Shown: positions 1 to 8,950 of the stretch, in pieces
How positions within the stretch are numbered: the first letter of the stretch is position 1
Layout: each line of letters opens with the position of its first letter
Origin: Pirellula staleyi DSM 6068
Lineage (GTDB): Bacteria > Planctomycetota > Planctomycetia > Pirellulales > Pirellulaceae
Assembly: GCA_945875845.1 (NCBI GenBank)
Contig: CAMCMB010000009.1
Coordinates: forward strand, 62,001-126,000
DNA: 64,000 nt
Direction: 5' to 3'
Translations under genes and position numbers: made by a program
Notes under the pieces: model-generated
What the model was told of the DNA's origin: nothing
The model's input: only the letters and a program-made list of their open reading frames with translations
Databases searched by the model: none

Positions 1-286
1 CTTCGTCCCTGTCTGAGCTGTTGATTCGCGTCCAGGCATCGCTCTTCGCCAAATCCCCCGGCACAATTGCTACCGCCCCGCTCTCCGTCTTTCCATACGC
101 ACCCTCCGGCGTATCGAGACGCAACTCCGCCTTCCGCTGCCTGGGATCCGGTCCATGGCAGGAAAAACATTTGTCCGAGAGAATCGGCCGGATGTCCCTG
201 TTGAAGGAAACCGGGCGCGGTTCAGCGGATAACGCCAACCATGGGACCGGCAGCGTGAGTAGAAGGGTGGCGAGTAGAAGTCTCAT
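1..286 (-). CDS. Planctomycete cytochrome c (PSCyt1-type) protein, N-terminal part, cut by window edge
   Basis: The reading frame starts with ATG at 286 on the minus strand and runs off the window after 95 codons. Residues 1-20 form a signal peptide (MRLLLATLLLTLPVPWLALS), so the protein is exported. It is followed by VSFNRDIRPILSDKCFSCHG, with the CxxCH haem-binding motif typical of the planctomycete PSCyt1 domain; these proteins usually carry PSCyt1, DUF1549 and DUF1553 in a chain of 700-1000 residues, of which only the start is visible. Such genes often sit beside sulfatases, as here (27 bases downstream of the sulfatase stop). The redox role and partner are not known for this family. The family call is firm; the rest of the protein lies outside the window. 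Confidence 0.85.
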   Translation of the reverse strand, partial: MRLLLATLLLTLPVPWLALSAEPRPVSFNRDIRPILSDKCFSCHGPDPRQRKAELRLDTPEGAYGKTESGAVAIVPGDLAKSDAWTRINSSDRDE

Positions 287-312
287 GGTCGTTTCGTTTC
301 GCTTGTGTGCAG

Positions 313-1728
313 TCAGGGCTTGCGTTCCTTCGAGAAGACCTCGCCGCTCGGCTTCTCCGGCAGCGTTGCCTTCCACGCTTCGAGCTTGGCGTTGATGTCT
401 TTCACGACCTCGGGCTTTTCGGTCGCGACATCTTTGGTTTCGAGCGCGTCAGCGGCGATGTCGTAGAGTTCCACGCGATTGGCGTCGGCTGTTGTCAGCA
501 GCTTCCATTGCCGATCCACCACGGCATAGTTCGCCCAGTGGAACTCGGAATCTTTGCCGCCGCCCATCTTCCAAAACAACGGCTTGCTGCGCGTCGCGGT
601 TGCCTTGCCTTGCAGGACTTCGACCTGGCTGATGCCGTCGGGCTGGTAGCCATCGGGGAGCTTCGCACCGGCGAGTTCGCAGAAGGTCGGGAGCAGATCG
701 ACGGCGGAAATCAGCGAGGCGTTGTCAATCTTGCCAGCGAAAATTTTTCCCGGCCAGCGCGCGATGAAGGGCACGTTGATGCCGCCTTCGAACAGCGCCG
801 CCTTGTAGCCCTTGCGACCGGCGGTGATGCCTTTGGAGGCCGCGATGCCCCAGCCCGCGCCGGTGGCGGTGTCGTATTGAAGATCGAGCGGAGTCGGCTT
901 CGTCGCGCGCGCCGGGCCGTTGTCGGAGCTGAAAATGACGAGCGTGTTTTCGGTGAGCTTCAAACGATCCAGCGCGGCGAGCACTTCGCCGATGCGATCA
1001 TCCGCGTGCGACAGCACCGAGGCGTAGATTTGATCCTCGCGGCTCTTCATGTCGCGGAAGCGCCACTCGTATTTCGGCACGGTGTGAAAGGGCGTGTGCG
1101 GCTCGTGCATCCAGAGGTTGATGAAGAACGGCTTCTTCGCCGCCGCGCTTTTCTCGATGAAGGAGATGGCGTGCCGCGCATCCTCATGCACCGGCATCTG
1201 CTCGCCCGCGCAGTTGAACGCGCCGTATTCGTCGTAGCCATACGCGGCGGGCGTGGGCGAATCGGGGATCATGTCGTTGCCGAGATGCCATTTGCCAAAG
1301 TGCGCCGTGGTATAACCCGCGCTCCCGAGCATGCGCGGAAGGGTGGGCGCGGAAGTGGCCAACCAGTCCGGCATGTTGCGCTGGGCGTTGCTTTTCGGCC
1401 ATGCGAAGTGGCCATCAATGTTGTAGCGCGCCGGAAAATGGCCCGTCATCACCGCTGTCCGACTCGGCGAACACACGCCGCTGGCGACGGTGAAGCGCGT
1501 GAAGTCCGTGCCCTCCTTCGCGAGCCGGTCAATGTTCGGCGTCTTCACATACGGATGCCCGTGGCACGACAAATCACCCCAGCCCCAGTCATCGGCGAAG
1601 AGGAAGACGATGTTGGGCTTGGGCACGCTCGTTGTGTTCGTTTCCTTGGCAGGCCGGGCCATTGCAGGCCCAGCCAGCAGAGCCAGCAGCGCTGGCATTA
1701 TGAATAGTTTCATGATCAAATTTTTCAT
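313..1728 (-). CDS. Secreted sulfatase (formylglycine type)
   Basis: This 471-residue protein starts at ATG 1728, where a signal peptide begins (MKNLIMKLFIMPALLALLAG); the open frame extends 50 codons further upstream but that stretch is not protein-like. The mature part begins KPNIVFLFADDWGWGDLSCHG, the metal-binding N-terminus of sulfatases, and carries CSPSR followed by TAVMTGHFPARYN, the motif whose Cys is oxidised to formylglycine by a sulfatase-modifying enzyme. Later metal-binding motifs include HFGKWHLG and SSDNGP. The length is normal for arylsulfatase A-type enzymes. It would remove sulfate esters from a sulfated glycan or other substrate outside the cytoplasm; the substrate cannot be read from sequence. 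It lies downstream of glycosidase and esterase genes on the same strand, supporting a role in polysaccharide breakdown. Confidence 0.93.
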   Translation of the reverse strand: MKNLIMKLFIMPALLALLAGPAMARPAKETNTTSVPKPNIVFLFADDWGWGDLSCHGHPYVKTPNIDRLAKEGTDFTRFTVASGVCSPSRTAVMTGHFPARYNIDGHFAWPKSNAQRNMPDWLATSAPTLPRMLGSAGYTTAHFGKWHLGNDMIPDSPTPAAYGYDEYGAFNCAGEQMPVHEDARHAISFIEKSAAAKKPFFINLWMHEPHTPFHTVPKYEWRFRDMKSREDQIYASVLSHADDRIGEVLAALDRLKLTENTLVIFSSDNGPARATKPTPLDLQYDTATGAGWGIAASKGITAGRKGYKAALFEGGINVPFIARWPGKIFAGKIDNASLISAVDLLPTFCELAGAKLPDGYQPDGISQVEVLQGKATATRSKPLFWKMGGGKDSEFHWANYAVVDRQWKLLTTADANRVELYDIAADALETKDVATEKPEVVKDINAKLEAWKATLPEKPSGEVFSKERKP

Positions 1729-1777
1729 CGCTGTTCTTTCTGCGCGGGAATTGAGCGGGGCCGGATCTATCTGCATC

Positions 1778-2584
1778 TCAATCACGAAATTCATACCCAT
1801 CCTCAACCTCCGCCACTTTGCCCTCTGCGTTGATGCCGATGATTCGCTTGCGATAGTTCTTGCCCGGAGGCGAAGCATCCGAGTAGTTTAGCATCTTGAG
1901 CGGCTGCGATTCTCGCACGGCCGTGGGCTTGCCAAACGACGCCTCGATTTCTGCAAACCCCTTTCCCTTCAGCATCGCGATTTGAGCGTTCGACAGCTTA
2001 AGGAAGTTCAAGCCATCGCCGGCGCTGACCGTTGCACCCGCCGACAAGAACCCAACCTGCTTCGCGCTGACCACCTGGCCGAAGACCTCCTCGACACGAC
2101 CCGACCCATCGAATGCGAATATGGTGTAATCAACCTCGTCCTCCAGCCTGCCCTTCTCCGAAAAGGCAGGCATCGGCCCGCTGGCGTAAGCCCAGTGTAT
2201 GCGGGGTCCGTTTGGAAACTTTTGCGGTGGGTTCCCGTCAATTGCTTGGTCCACGTGTGTGAGGCCCTGAATCTGGGTATTGTTTGTCCATGTAGACAAC
2301 GGGGCTCCGAGAAGTTTCGTCACCGTCGCCTCATCGTCGCCCAGCTTGATGGAGTAAAACGCCTTATCTGAATAGCCCGGAGCAAACCGAGTGCCCTCAT
2401 TGAGGCCAAAGAGGAGCCGTGCCAGCGGGTTCAAGCCTTTGCCTCTCCCCGACTGCGCGGATTTGAACATCACAAGCACCAACATTGCCGCGATCAACAA
2501 TGCGGCCAAGCCTAAGAGCCAGGGCCATTTTGCAATGACCTTTCCGCGTGATTCATAGTTCATTGGTTTCATTTCATGTTTCAT
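1778..2584 (-). CDS. Membrane-anchored hypothetical protein
   Basis: About 268 residues; I chose ATG 2584, but there are further in-frame ATGs in a run of MKxM-type codons, so the start is uncertain by up to 12 residues. One transmembrane helix follows the short N-terminus (WLLGLAALLIAAMLVLVMF), with the remainder predicted outside. The outer part holds two stretches of similar layout (FYSIKLGDDEATVTKLLGAP and an AQIAMLKGKGFAEIEASFGKP segment), recalling the SmpA/OmlA-like pattern of a short helix before a G-x-P turn; this resemblance is weak. I do not recognise the family. It lies 49 bases before the sulfatase start on the same strand and is probably cotranscribed. Confidence 0.6.
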   Translation of the reverse strand: MKHEMKPMNYESRGKVIAKWPWLLGLAALLIAAMLVLVMFKSAQSGRGKGLNPLARLLFGLNEGTRFAPGYSDKAFYSIKLGDDEATVTKLLGAPLSTWTNNTQIQGLTHVDQAIDGNPPQKFPNGPRIHWAYASGPMPAFSEKGRLEDEVDYTIFAFDGSGRVEEVFGQVVSAKQVGFLSAGATVSAGDGLNFLKLSNAQIAMLKGKGFAEIEASFGKPTAVRESQPLKMLNYSDASPPGKNYRKRIIGINAEGKVAEVEDGYEFRD

Positions 2585-2667
2585 TGGTTTCAACTGATAG
2601 GAGTTTTCTTCTTGGTCTCAAAGGTGCGAAATTACCGCGGTGCGGTTACCAAGGATCTGGAAGCCGT

Positions 2668-3132
2668 TCAGGGAAACTTCAGTTTCCCGAGCTCCACTTG
2701 ATGGCTGATCAGTTTTCCGCCCATGGTGTCGATGGCGGATAGAGTGGCGTCACCAGTCCTTGAGCCGGTATTTGAGACGCAGATTCCCGCCGGTGACCGA
2801 CTTGGGTTCGTAGCGGATGTCCGCGGTGTCTGAATACCAATCGTTCCCCATTCGAACTTCACCGGCCCCGAAAGCTTCTCCGTGCGATAGTGTTTTCCGT
2901 TTCCCATCAGTCTAATCTCGGCGGTGCCCTGGATTTCTCCCGAACAGGTGATGGTGAGAGAATGAATGTGACCCTGTAAAGGGGCCCTCTCCAGTGTGAT
3001 GGTTTCCGTTTTTGTGACATCGGTCACGGACTGCGTGCGATGAATAAGGCCGCAGCCCCTGATAAGGCCCATCAGCAGAGCGGCAAGGAGAGCGAATACG
3101 AGGAGAGGTGCGACGAAGGATCGTGTCTTCAT
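2668..3132 (-). CDS. Secreted hypothetical protein, apparently frameshifted near its C-terminus
   Basis: The 154-residue open frame begins with a signal peptide or anchor (LLVFALLAALLMGLI) and a domain with alternating beta-strand pattern (THSLTITCSGEIQGTAEI-like). Its ATG at 3132 overlaps the stop of the esterase gene by four bases (ATGA), so it is translationally coupled. After the residues KFEW, near 2865, the current frame turns into low-quality sequence, while the neighbouring frame gives GNDWYSDTADIRYEP followed by VTGGNLRLKYRLKDW and a stop at 2750. That continuation looks far more like a genuine protein end, so one base seems to be missing in a G-rich run. Either a real recent frameshift or a sequencing error would explain it. 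Function unknown. Confidence 0.6.
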   Translation of the reverse strand: MKTRSFVAPLLVFALLAALLMGLIRGCGLIHRTQSVTDVTKTETITLERAPLQGHIHSLTITCSGEIQGTAEIRLMGNGKHYRTEKLSGPVKFEWGTIGIQTPRTSATNPSRSPAGICVSNTGSRTGDATLSAIDTMGGKLISHQVELGKLKFP

Positions 3133-4076
3133 TTGTGTGAACCGCGGTCGAGGTGTTGCTTCATGAATGCGGCGGTCTTCGAGACGATCTCGTCGAGCGG
3201 CGGACGCAGCGGGCCATCCGCCTCACGCCAGTTGTGCGCGGAGTTTTCGACGATGAGAATTTCCACGGGCGCCTTCACCGCGTCGGCGCGTTCCCGCATG
3301 TAGCGCGCGTGATGCACAGGGATCGTGGGATCCTTGTCGCCTTGCATCATGAGCAGCGGCGGGCTGTCGGACTTTAGATAGTTCACCGGACTCACCTCGC
3401 GGTAGGCGGCGAGTTTGTCCTTTGGGTCCGCGTCGTTCTTGATAATGCGCGGGCCGAATCTATCTCGAACATCGGTTTGCCCCGGGCCGTTGAAGAGTTC
3501 CGTCTTCTCAAAATCGCACGGCCCATACCATGACACGCCGGCGATGAGACGATACTGCGCATCGGCCAGCGCGGGATCGCCGGGAAAAGATGCCGGCGGC
3601 GAGAGCAGGAGCATCTGCGCGAGCTGACCTCCCGCGGAATCGCCGAAGGTGAACACGCGATCCGCATCCACCGAGAATTGCGCGGCATTCTTCGCCAGAA
3701 AGCGCAGCGCGTCCTTCGAATCGGTCACGCAGTCGCGAATCGTGATCGTCCCGTCCTTCGTGCATAGCCGGTAATCCACCGACGCGACGCAAAAACCCTG
3801 CGCATTGAGCGCGCTTACTCCCATGAACCGCACGCCGCGATCACCAATGGTCTTGCTGCCCGCCGACCAGCCGCCACCATGCGTGAAGAGGACGAGTGGG
3901 AATCTGTCACCCGCCTTTGGTGCAGCGGGGTAATGCAGGTCGAGTTTTAGAGGCCCTTGCTCCGTAGTTTTGTAAATTACGTCGAGCTTGGTCGCGGCGC
4001 GTTCGTCTGCGGCATGCACCGAAACGAACGACCACATCAGCAGCGCAGTAATAACACAGGAAGTATAGTTACTCAC
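3129..4076 (-). CDS. Secreted alpha/beta-hydrolase esterase
   Basis: 315 residues, starting at GTG 4076 that overlaps the end of the upstream alpha-galactosidase gene by eight bases. A signal peptide is present (ALLMWSFVSVHA). The alpha/beta-hydrolase fold is shown by the oxyanion-hole motif FTHGGGW, the nucleophile elbow GDSAGG with catalytic Ser, the acid region MQGDKDPTIPVHHAR, and a catalytic His in ENSAHNW. This is the BD-FAE / Pectinacetylesterase-like esterase type, acting on ester groups of glycans such as acetyl or feruloyl decorations; substrate is an inference from its neighbours (GH27 and sulfatase). Length is normal for the family. It belongs to the minus-strand operon. Confidence 0.88.
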   Translation of the reverse strand: MSNYTSCVITALLMWSFVSVHAADERAATKLDVIYKTTEQGPLKLDLHYPAAPKAGDRFPLVLFTHGGGWSAGSKTIGDRGVRFMGVSALNAQGFCVASVDYRLCTKDGTITIRDCVTDSKDALRFLAKNAAQFSVDADRVFTFGDSAGGQLAQMLLLSPPASFPGDPALADAQYRLIAGVSWYGPCDFEKTELFNGPGQTDVRDRFGPRIIKNDADPKDKLAAYREVSPVNYLKSDSPPLLMMQGDKDPTIPVHHARYMRERADAVKAPVEILIVENSAHNWREADGPLRPPLDEIVSKTAAFMKQHLDRGSHK

Positions 4077-5406
4077 GGTGGTTCGATTCCTTCGTTATTG
4101 GACTCATGCGGAAGGTTGCGACGTCATGGGACGGAACGACGATATGAACTTGGTCAGTGAGCTTGGCGAGATTTTTGTGTTCCCAGAGATCGCGAACATG
4201 CCAGGCTTGACCTTTCTTTAACCCAAGTGTGTTCCGGTTGAGGGCGACCTTTTGGGTGGCATCGGCGCGGTTTAGAACACACACGCCAACATCGCCGTTG
4301 GCCAAGGGTTTGACAAAAGTCTCAATGTCACCGGTGTCCTCTACCTTTACTGCCTGCTGGCAGAGCCGATCTTGATTCAAATCGATCACTTCTTTGTTCG
4401 TTATGATCTTGAGCACCCCCTCCGGTATGTTGCGCAGATCGTTGCCGAGCATTAACGGTGCATTCAACATGCACCACAGTGTAAAGTGTGCTCGATTTTC
4501 GGCCTCGGTCAGGTTGCCATTACCAACTTCGAGCACGTCCGGGTCGTTAAATGCATTTTCCCCTGCAAGCGCAGCCAAACCCTCCTGCTCATCAAGAATT
4601 TGCATAATGCGAGTCCACTCGGGTCCGATGTCGCCCGTAGTACGCCACATGATGCCCCCTACTCCTTTGCACCAATCAAACGCTTGTCGGCGTTGTTGCG
4701 AAGTGATAGGAGGAGAATCTTTTGCCAATTGCCGCTTGGAGATCTGGCCGGCCCAACCTTTCTCGCAAATCGCAAACAAGATTTCAGGGGCATGCGCTTT
4801 GATGGAATCACCAAACGCGCGATAGCGGTCAATAATCTGTTCTCGCGTCAGTCCTGACTCTCCGTTACGAACGGGACAGTAATCATATTTGACGAACTTG
4901 CAGCCCCATTCGGCGAATTGCCGTACATGCGCGGGCTCATGGCCTAGCGACCCGGCAAAATTAGCACAGGTCAGAGCATTAGGGCTCGAGTAAATCCCTA
5001 GTTCAAAGCCACGATCTCGAACGTATTGCGCGACGGGAGCGATACCCTGGGGAAACGTTTCCGGGTTCGGCACTAATTCCCCTTTTGGGTCCAGCTCTCG
5101 CAGTTGCCATCCATCATCGATGACGAGATACCTGTAACCGAGTTCGTCCAGCTTGTATTTCTTCGCCCCGTCCGCAATCTCCTCGATAAGTTTGGCGGAG
5201 ATTCCCTTATTAAACTTGTTCCACGAATTCCAGCCCATCGGCGGAGTTCTGCCGTCTTTTCTCGCAGGATCAGTGCGGTTCGACCTGGCATCGCGATTGG
5301 AATCACGGCTATGGGGGCGAGGTGCCTGCGCGTCTACTGGCGTTGAAACCCCAAGCATCAGCAGAAGTACCGTGACGGATAGCGGCAATATCTTGAACGT
5401 ATCCAT
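4069..5406 (-). CDS. Secreted alpha-galactosidase, glycoside hydrolase family 27
   Basis: 445 residues from ATG 5406 with a signal peptide (LPLSVTVLLLMLGVSTPVDA). GH27 marks are clear: PPMGWNSWNKF at the start of the barrel, YLVIDDGW, FVKYDYC holding the nucleophile Asp, and NDPDVLEVGN holding the acid/base Asp. A beta-sandwich C-terminal domain follows. The enzyme should hydrolyse terminal alpha-galactosyl (or alpha-N-acetylgalactosaminyl) residues; the two activities cannot be separated by eye. It starts only six bases after the stop of the GHL15-like gene and its stop overlaps the esterase start, so all three are very likely in one mRNA for degrading a branched, ester-decorated glycan. Confidence 0.93.
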   Translation of the reverse strand: MDTFKILPLSVTVLLLMLGVSTPVDAQAPRPHSRDSNRDARSNRTDPARKDGRTPPMGWNSWNKFNKGISAKLIEEIADGAKKYKLDELGYRYLVIDDGWQLRELDPKGELVPNPETFPQGIAPVAQYVRDRGFELGIYSSPNALTCANFAGSLGHEPAHVRQFAEWGCKFVKYDYCPVRNGESGLTREQIIDRYRAFGDSIKAHAPEILFAICEKGWAGQISKRQLAKDSPPITSQQRRQAFDWCKGVGGIMWRTTGDIGPEWTRIMQILDEQEGLAALAGENAFNDPDVLEVGNGNLTEAENRAHFTLWCMLNAPLMLGNDLRNIPEGVLKIITNKEVIDLNQDRLCQQAVKVEDTGDIETFVKPLANGDVGVCVLNRADATQKVALNRNTLGLKKGQAWHVRDLWEHKNLAKLTDQVHIVVPSHDVATFRMSPITKESNHRE

Positions 5407-5412
5407 TGATTG

Positions 5413-6564
5413 TTACCGCCAATCTGTTTTCGCCGTCTTCTGTTCCAAATCGACAAACACAGACGCGTGTTCGAACTCGCGCGTGTATTGGAAGCCGTCG
5501 CGCTTGGCGTCGCTCTTGGGAGCGCCGAGCGGTTTGTCGAACTCGGGATACCAGTCGAACGTGCCGCAATCTGATCCCCATCCCCAAGTGTATTGGAAAT
5601 GGCAGTTCGGGCCTGCGGCGATCAGGAAACTCGCCAGTGGAAAGGTGAGACGTTCGCGGGCCAGCTTCACGAGCTCCACGTGTGGGCGTTTCATTAACTC
5701 CTTGTCCTTCTGATGAAATCCTGGCCAAGCCTTGAAGATAACGATTTTTCCCTGCTTCGAAGCCTTGCTCATCGCCTCGATGCCTTCGGTCATCAAATCG
5801 AGGCTCTTGGCATCCGGTGCCGATGGTTTGGTGTCGTCCGAGCGGAAAAGCGTGCGGTCGAAGTTATCAATCATCGCGCCATCGGTCGCGGGGAGCAGGT
5901 CGGCGTTTTCCTCGCCGTGCAGCGGGTTGAAGAGGATCAGCCCCTTCGGCCCCATTTTTTCATGGGAGAGCCAGCACATGGTCATGATTCCCGCCCGCAT
6001 GGCCGCTTCCTTTTCGGGCGCGACTAGGTTGAGGCCGTAACTTCCCAAGCCGTCGGCGAACACGCCATCGCAACCATATTCCTTGACGGCTTTCTCGGCG
6101 ATGCCGGCCCACCACTCGTGCGTGACAGTCTTCGATTTGTCGAAATAGAATCTGACCTGTTCGCTCTGCTTTCCCGTTTGGGAATTGATCGTTTTTTTGA
6201 CGGAGGGTTTCTCGATGAAACCCTCCTTGGGGAACGACTCGTTGGACAAGGTGAAGGGTTCGTGCAGGATGTCACCGGCAAAATAGAAGAGAACCTTCAC
6301 GGACGGATTGCGCTTCTTGATCTCGGCCGCTCCCGCCGCGATTCCTTTCTCGGCTTCAGTTCGAACGTTGCCGGCGGCGAAGGTCACGAGCGGAAACCGC
6401 TTGGCCAGGAAATCGTATTGCTCCGGTGTGAGATTCGGATCGTATCCGAAATGCGCATAGACCGGCACGCGGTCCCAACTGAACTTGGGAAATCCGTCGG
6501 CGGCATGCAACGCCGCAGCGGGCGCGAACAGGAACGCGGTGAAAATGGCCAGTATATGTTTCAT
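5413..6564 (-). CDS. Secreted putative glycoside hydrolase (GHL15-like)
   Basis: 383 residues from ATG 6564, with signal peptide (AIFTAFLFAPAAALHA). The body looks like a TIM barrel: FSWDRVPVYAHFGYDPNLTPEQYDFLAKRFPLV near the N-terminus (strand and helix pattern), then VKVLFYFAGDI, DGVFADGLGSYG with a likely catalytic Asp, and LILFNPLHGEENADLLPATDGAMIDNFDR. This pattern matches the putative glycosyl-hydrolase-like family 15 found in planctomycetes and verrucomicrobia; no activity is established for that family as far as I know. It precedes the alpha-galactosidase by six bases and therefore probably acts on the same polymer. Family name is a recognition from memory, not a search result. Confidence 0.7.
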   Translation of the reverse strand: MKHILAIFTAFLFAPAAALHAADGFPKFSWDRVPVYAHFGYDPNLTPEQYDFLAKRFPLVTFAAGNVRTEAEKGIAAGAAEIKKRNPSVKVLFYFAGDILHEPFTLSNESFPKEGFIEKPSVKKTINSQTGKQSEQVRFYFDKSKTVTHEWWAGIAEKAVKEYGCDGVFADGLGSYGLNLVAPEKEAAMRAGIMTMCWLSHEKMGPKGLILFNPLHGEENADLLPATDGAMIDNFDRTLFRSDDTKPSAPDAKSLDLMTEGIEAMSKASKQGKIVIFKAWPGFHQKDKELMKRPHVELVKLARERLTFPLASFLIAAGPNCHFQYTWGWGSDCGTFDWYPEFDKPLGAPKSDAKRDGFQYTREFEHASVFVDLEQKTAKTDWR

Positions 6565-6695
6565 GGTTGCCCCGTCTCCATTCTTGTCTCTATAGAAGCC
6601 TTGTTATTCAAGGCCTGGCATCTCCGGGTCGATTCGCGTTCGGTGTGCTTTTGCGCAATGGCTTTCCCAAGTTCGTGTATCACCTGTGTTGTTTT

Positions 6696-7301
6696 TCATC
6701 GTGTGCCTTTCGGTTTCTGGATGGTGATCCTGTTCACCGTATCCGCGACTTTGATCCGGGAAGATAGCCAGGCGTTGGGTGACTGCGGCGCGCTCACGCT
6801 GAAAGTGTTATTCCCTTTAATGGCTTTCAGATCGCCTTCGACGGTCACGGGCAGGTCTTTCACGAATTTCCAGTTGGGGCTGTAAACCTTTGCAATGGTC
6901 CCTCCGGCATACACCAGATAATGGTTGTAGGGGATGGTGCCTTTGACGGCGGATTTGGCGTCGTTGAGTATCAGGATGGGATCGATCAGGCCGGTGTTGC
7001 GATCCTCTTTCATCGCCTCGATATTGATAATCTCGACGCTTGTGCTCTTCCCGGCGGGCAGACCCGTTATGTAGGCCCGGAAAAACTCAGAAGTGTATCG
7101 ATGGGCGGAAATTACAGCAGTGGGGTTAAGGGGGTCATCCCGCTTTAGACTCACTTTTCCATCCGGTGCAATGGTGAGTGCCATGGTCTGATTAGCGAAG
7201 GTGACCGGCTCGGCAGAACGCATTTTGTCTGCGAACAAAGGGGGAGTGCCCAGCAGGGCGCACAACAAGACTACGATGGAAGCGGTCAGATGTAATTTCA
7301 T
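6696..7301 (-). CDS. Secreted hypothetical protein
   Basis: 201 residues from ATG 7301, chosen because a good signal peptide starts there (HLTASIVVLLCALLGTPPLFA); an upstream in-frame ATG adds ten unconvincing residues. The mature part is rich in short beta strands (TMALTIAPDGKVSLKRDD, KGTIPYNHYLVYAGGTIAKV), which suggests a beta-sandwich or carbohydrate-binding type fold, but I recognise no family. A 131-base gap separates it from the GHL15-like gene on the same strand; a 110-base gap separates it from the FecR/LamG gene upstream. Likely an exported accessory protein of the glycan operon. Confidence 0.6.
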   Translation of the reverse strand: MKLHLTASIVVLLCALLGTPPLFADKMRSAEPVTFANQTMALTIAPDGKVSLKRDDPLNPTAVISAHRYTSEFFRAYITGLPAGKSTSVEIINIEAMKEDRNTGLIDPILILNDAKSAVKGTIPYNHYLVYAGGTIAKVYSPNWKFVKDLPVTVEGDLKAIKGNNTFSVSAPQSPNAWLSSRIKVADTVNRITIQKPKGTR

Positions 7302-7411
7302 CGTTGCAGTGCTCGTTTGGAGTTCAAACATGGTGTAAATGTGGTGTAAATATTGTCATGAATAATCGTCAATATTTCTCCAATTGTTGGGCGTGCGTCA
7401 GATGACCTTGA

Positions 7412-8950
7412 TTAAGGCGGTGACTTGCCCGCACTCCAGGGAACACCAGGGTGCTCGTACATGAATCGAATTCCTTCCTGATTCACCGCGCCTTCATAGA
7501 GCTGGACATCGTCCATCTGCCCCTGAAACCATTGGTGAGCAGTCGCTTCTCCCTGACGACCATCTTCCAGACGGCCTAGGTACGCGACGGAGGCGTCTTT
7601 CACCACGGAAAGCGTGTTCACCGGCGTTCCAATCTTTGAGCCCATCGCCCCGGAAGCAAGCAATTCTCCATTTCGATACAGGCGAGCGATGCCACCTTCG
7701 AAAGTGATTGCCACGTGATACCACTGCCCGGAGTTCCAGCTATCAACCCGGCCGGAGATGGAGTCAAAGTGCTGGCCATCCTGCCAGCCAAATCGAACGA
7801 ACCGATGGGCAAGATAGAACTGCACACGATGTTGCTCTGAATCTCCGCTAAGCGAGAACAGTACCGCAAGTGGATCGACCGGATCACGCACCCACGCCGT
7901 GAGGGTAAAGTCCTCCAACCGAGTCAGTGTGGAGACATGCTTACTCAAATCGACTGATGTGTTGTCAGTAAACGTCAGTGCTTTTCCACTCACTCCTGGA
8001 GCGAGTTGGGGTTCGTTGCCCGCACGTAAGATTCCGTTTAGTGAATTGTTGGTCGAGTCTTTGATGTTGCCATCGGTGCCAATATCATCAAACGTCCAAT
8101 GAGCCAGAATTCGGACGCCGTCCTCTACCAAATCTGGGTTATAGTCACTCTTGATCTCGACAATCTTTCCGAATTCATCGACGCGTGCGGCATAGCCGGC
8201 TTCCAGCGGTCGAATCGTTCGATCTGCCCCCCGGCTGCCAAGGTGCAGATCGACTAAACCTTCGATCACGGTGACCTTCGATTCATGCGACTGTGGATCA
8301 ACGGAAACCTCAAATCGCGTTCCCAGATCAACCACCTCCATCGACTCTGTCGCAACGACAAAATCTCTGCCGGATTCCGGCGCGTGCACGGTCACTTTGC
8401 CAAAATCGAGATAGGCACGCATTGGGGTATCAATTCCAATTGCGGCGGGACCTTCCATTTCCACCGTGACTCCGCTGCGGAAGAGAATCCGCACACGGCC
8501 TTTGGCGAGTTGCATCCAACCCTTGCCCAACAAACCGTCTTTTGTGGTCGGAAGCTGATGACTGGAAGCGAAAGCGACTTCCTTACTGAGAAAGTCAATT
8601 TTCGCAATCGCGTCGCCCCATTGGTCTCCGTTATCTGACTTCTGCAGCAAGAACGTCGCCAGACCGAAGCAAATCAAAAGCAACACGGCGACGCCGATGT
8701 GTTCCAGCCGATACCAATACCCAGCGCGTCTTTGCGCTGGGTCCTCAGCTGCTCTTTCGTGACGGAGTGGCGTCGGAAAATCGTTCGTAACGGAGAGATC
8801 CCTTAAGCCTTCCTCCATTGCCGCCATTGCCCGAAACTCGGAGCGAGCTGCGTCATTGGATTCCAGCAGCTGATTAAGCTGCTCCAATCTTTCGAGGCTG
8901 ATGCGATCATCCAGGTAATCTCGAATTAACTCCAATTCGTGTTCGTTCAT
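7412..8950 (-). CDS. FecR-domain / LamG-domain transmembrane protein (sigma-factor regulator-like)
   Basis: 512 residues from ATG 8950, which overlaps the sigma factor stop by four bases (ATGA). Order of parts: a cytoplasmic N-terminus of about 80 residues with helices (EHELELIRDYLDDRISLERL), typical of planctomycete anti-sigma-like proteins; one membrane helix at about residues 85-102; a FecR domain at about 125-235 (RVRILFRSGVTVEMEGPAAI, VVDLGTRFEVSV); and a LamG/concanavalin-like domain at about 290-500 (ILAHWTFDD, LEDFTLTAWVRDP, WYHVAITFEGGIARLYRNGE). FecR proteins pass an outside signal to an ECF sigma factor. Here the LamG domain could sense a glycan, which is an inference. It heads the glycan-use gene run. 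Confidence 0.85.
   Translation of the reverse strand: MNEHELELIRDYLDDRISLERLEQLNQLLESNDAARSEFRAMAAMEEGLRDLSVTNDFPTPLRHERAAEDPAQRRAGYWYRLEHIGVAVLLLICFGLATFLLQKSDNGDQWGDAIAKIDFLSKEVAFASSHQLPTTKDGLLGKGWMQLAKGRVRILFRSGVTVEMEGPAAIGIDTPMRAYLDFGKVTVHAPESGRDFVVATESMEVVDLGTRFEVSVDPQSHESKVTVIEGLVDLHLGSRGADRTIRPLEAGYAARVDEFGKIVEIKSDYNPDLVEDGVRILAHWTFDDIGTDGNIKDSTNNSLNGILRAGNEPQLAPGVSGKALTFTDNTSVDLSKHVSTLTRLEDFTLTAWVRDPVDPLAVLFSLSGDSEQHRVQFYLAHRFVRFGWQDGQHFDSISGRVDSWNSGQWYHVAITFEGGIARLYRNGELLASGAMGSKIGTPVNTLSVVKDASVAYLGRLEDGRQGEATAHQWFQGQMDDVQLYEGAVNQEGIRFMYEHPGVPWSAGKSPP

Noticed and set aside
307-1707. Long plus-strand open frame opposite the sulfatase
   Set aside because: Arg/Ala/Val-rich antisense frame typical of G+C-rich codon bias; the sulfatase on the other strand has all motifs.
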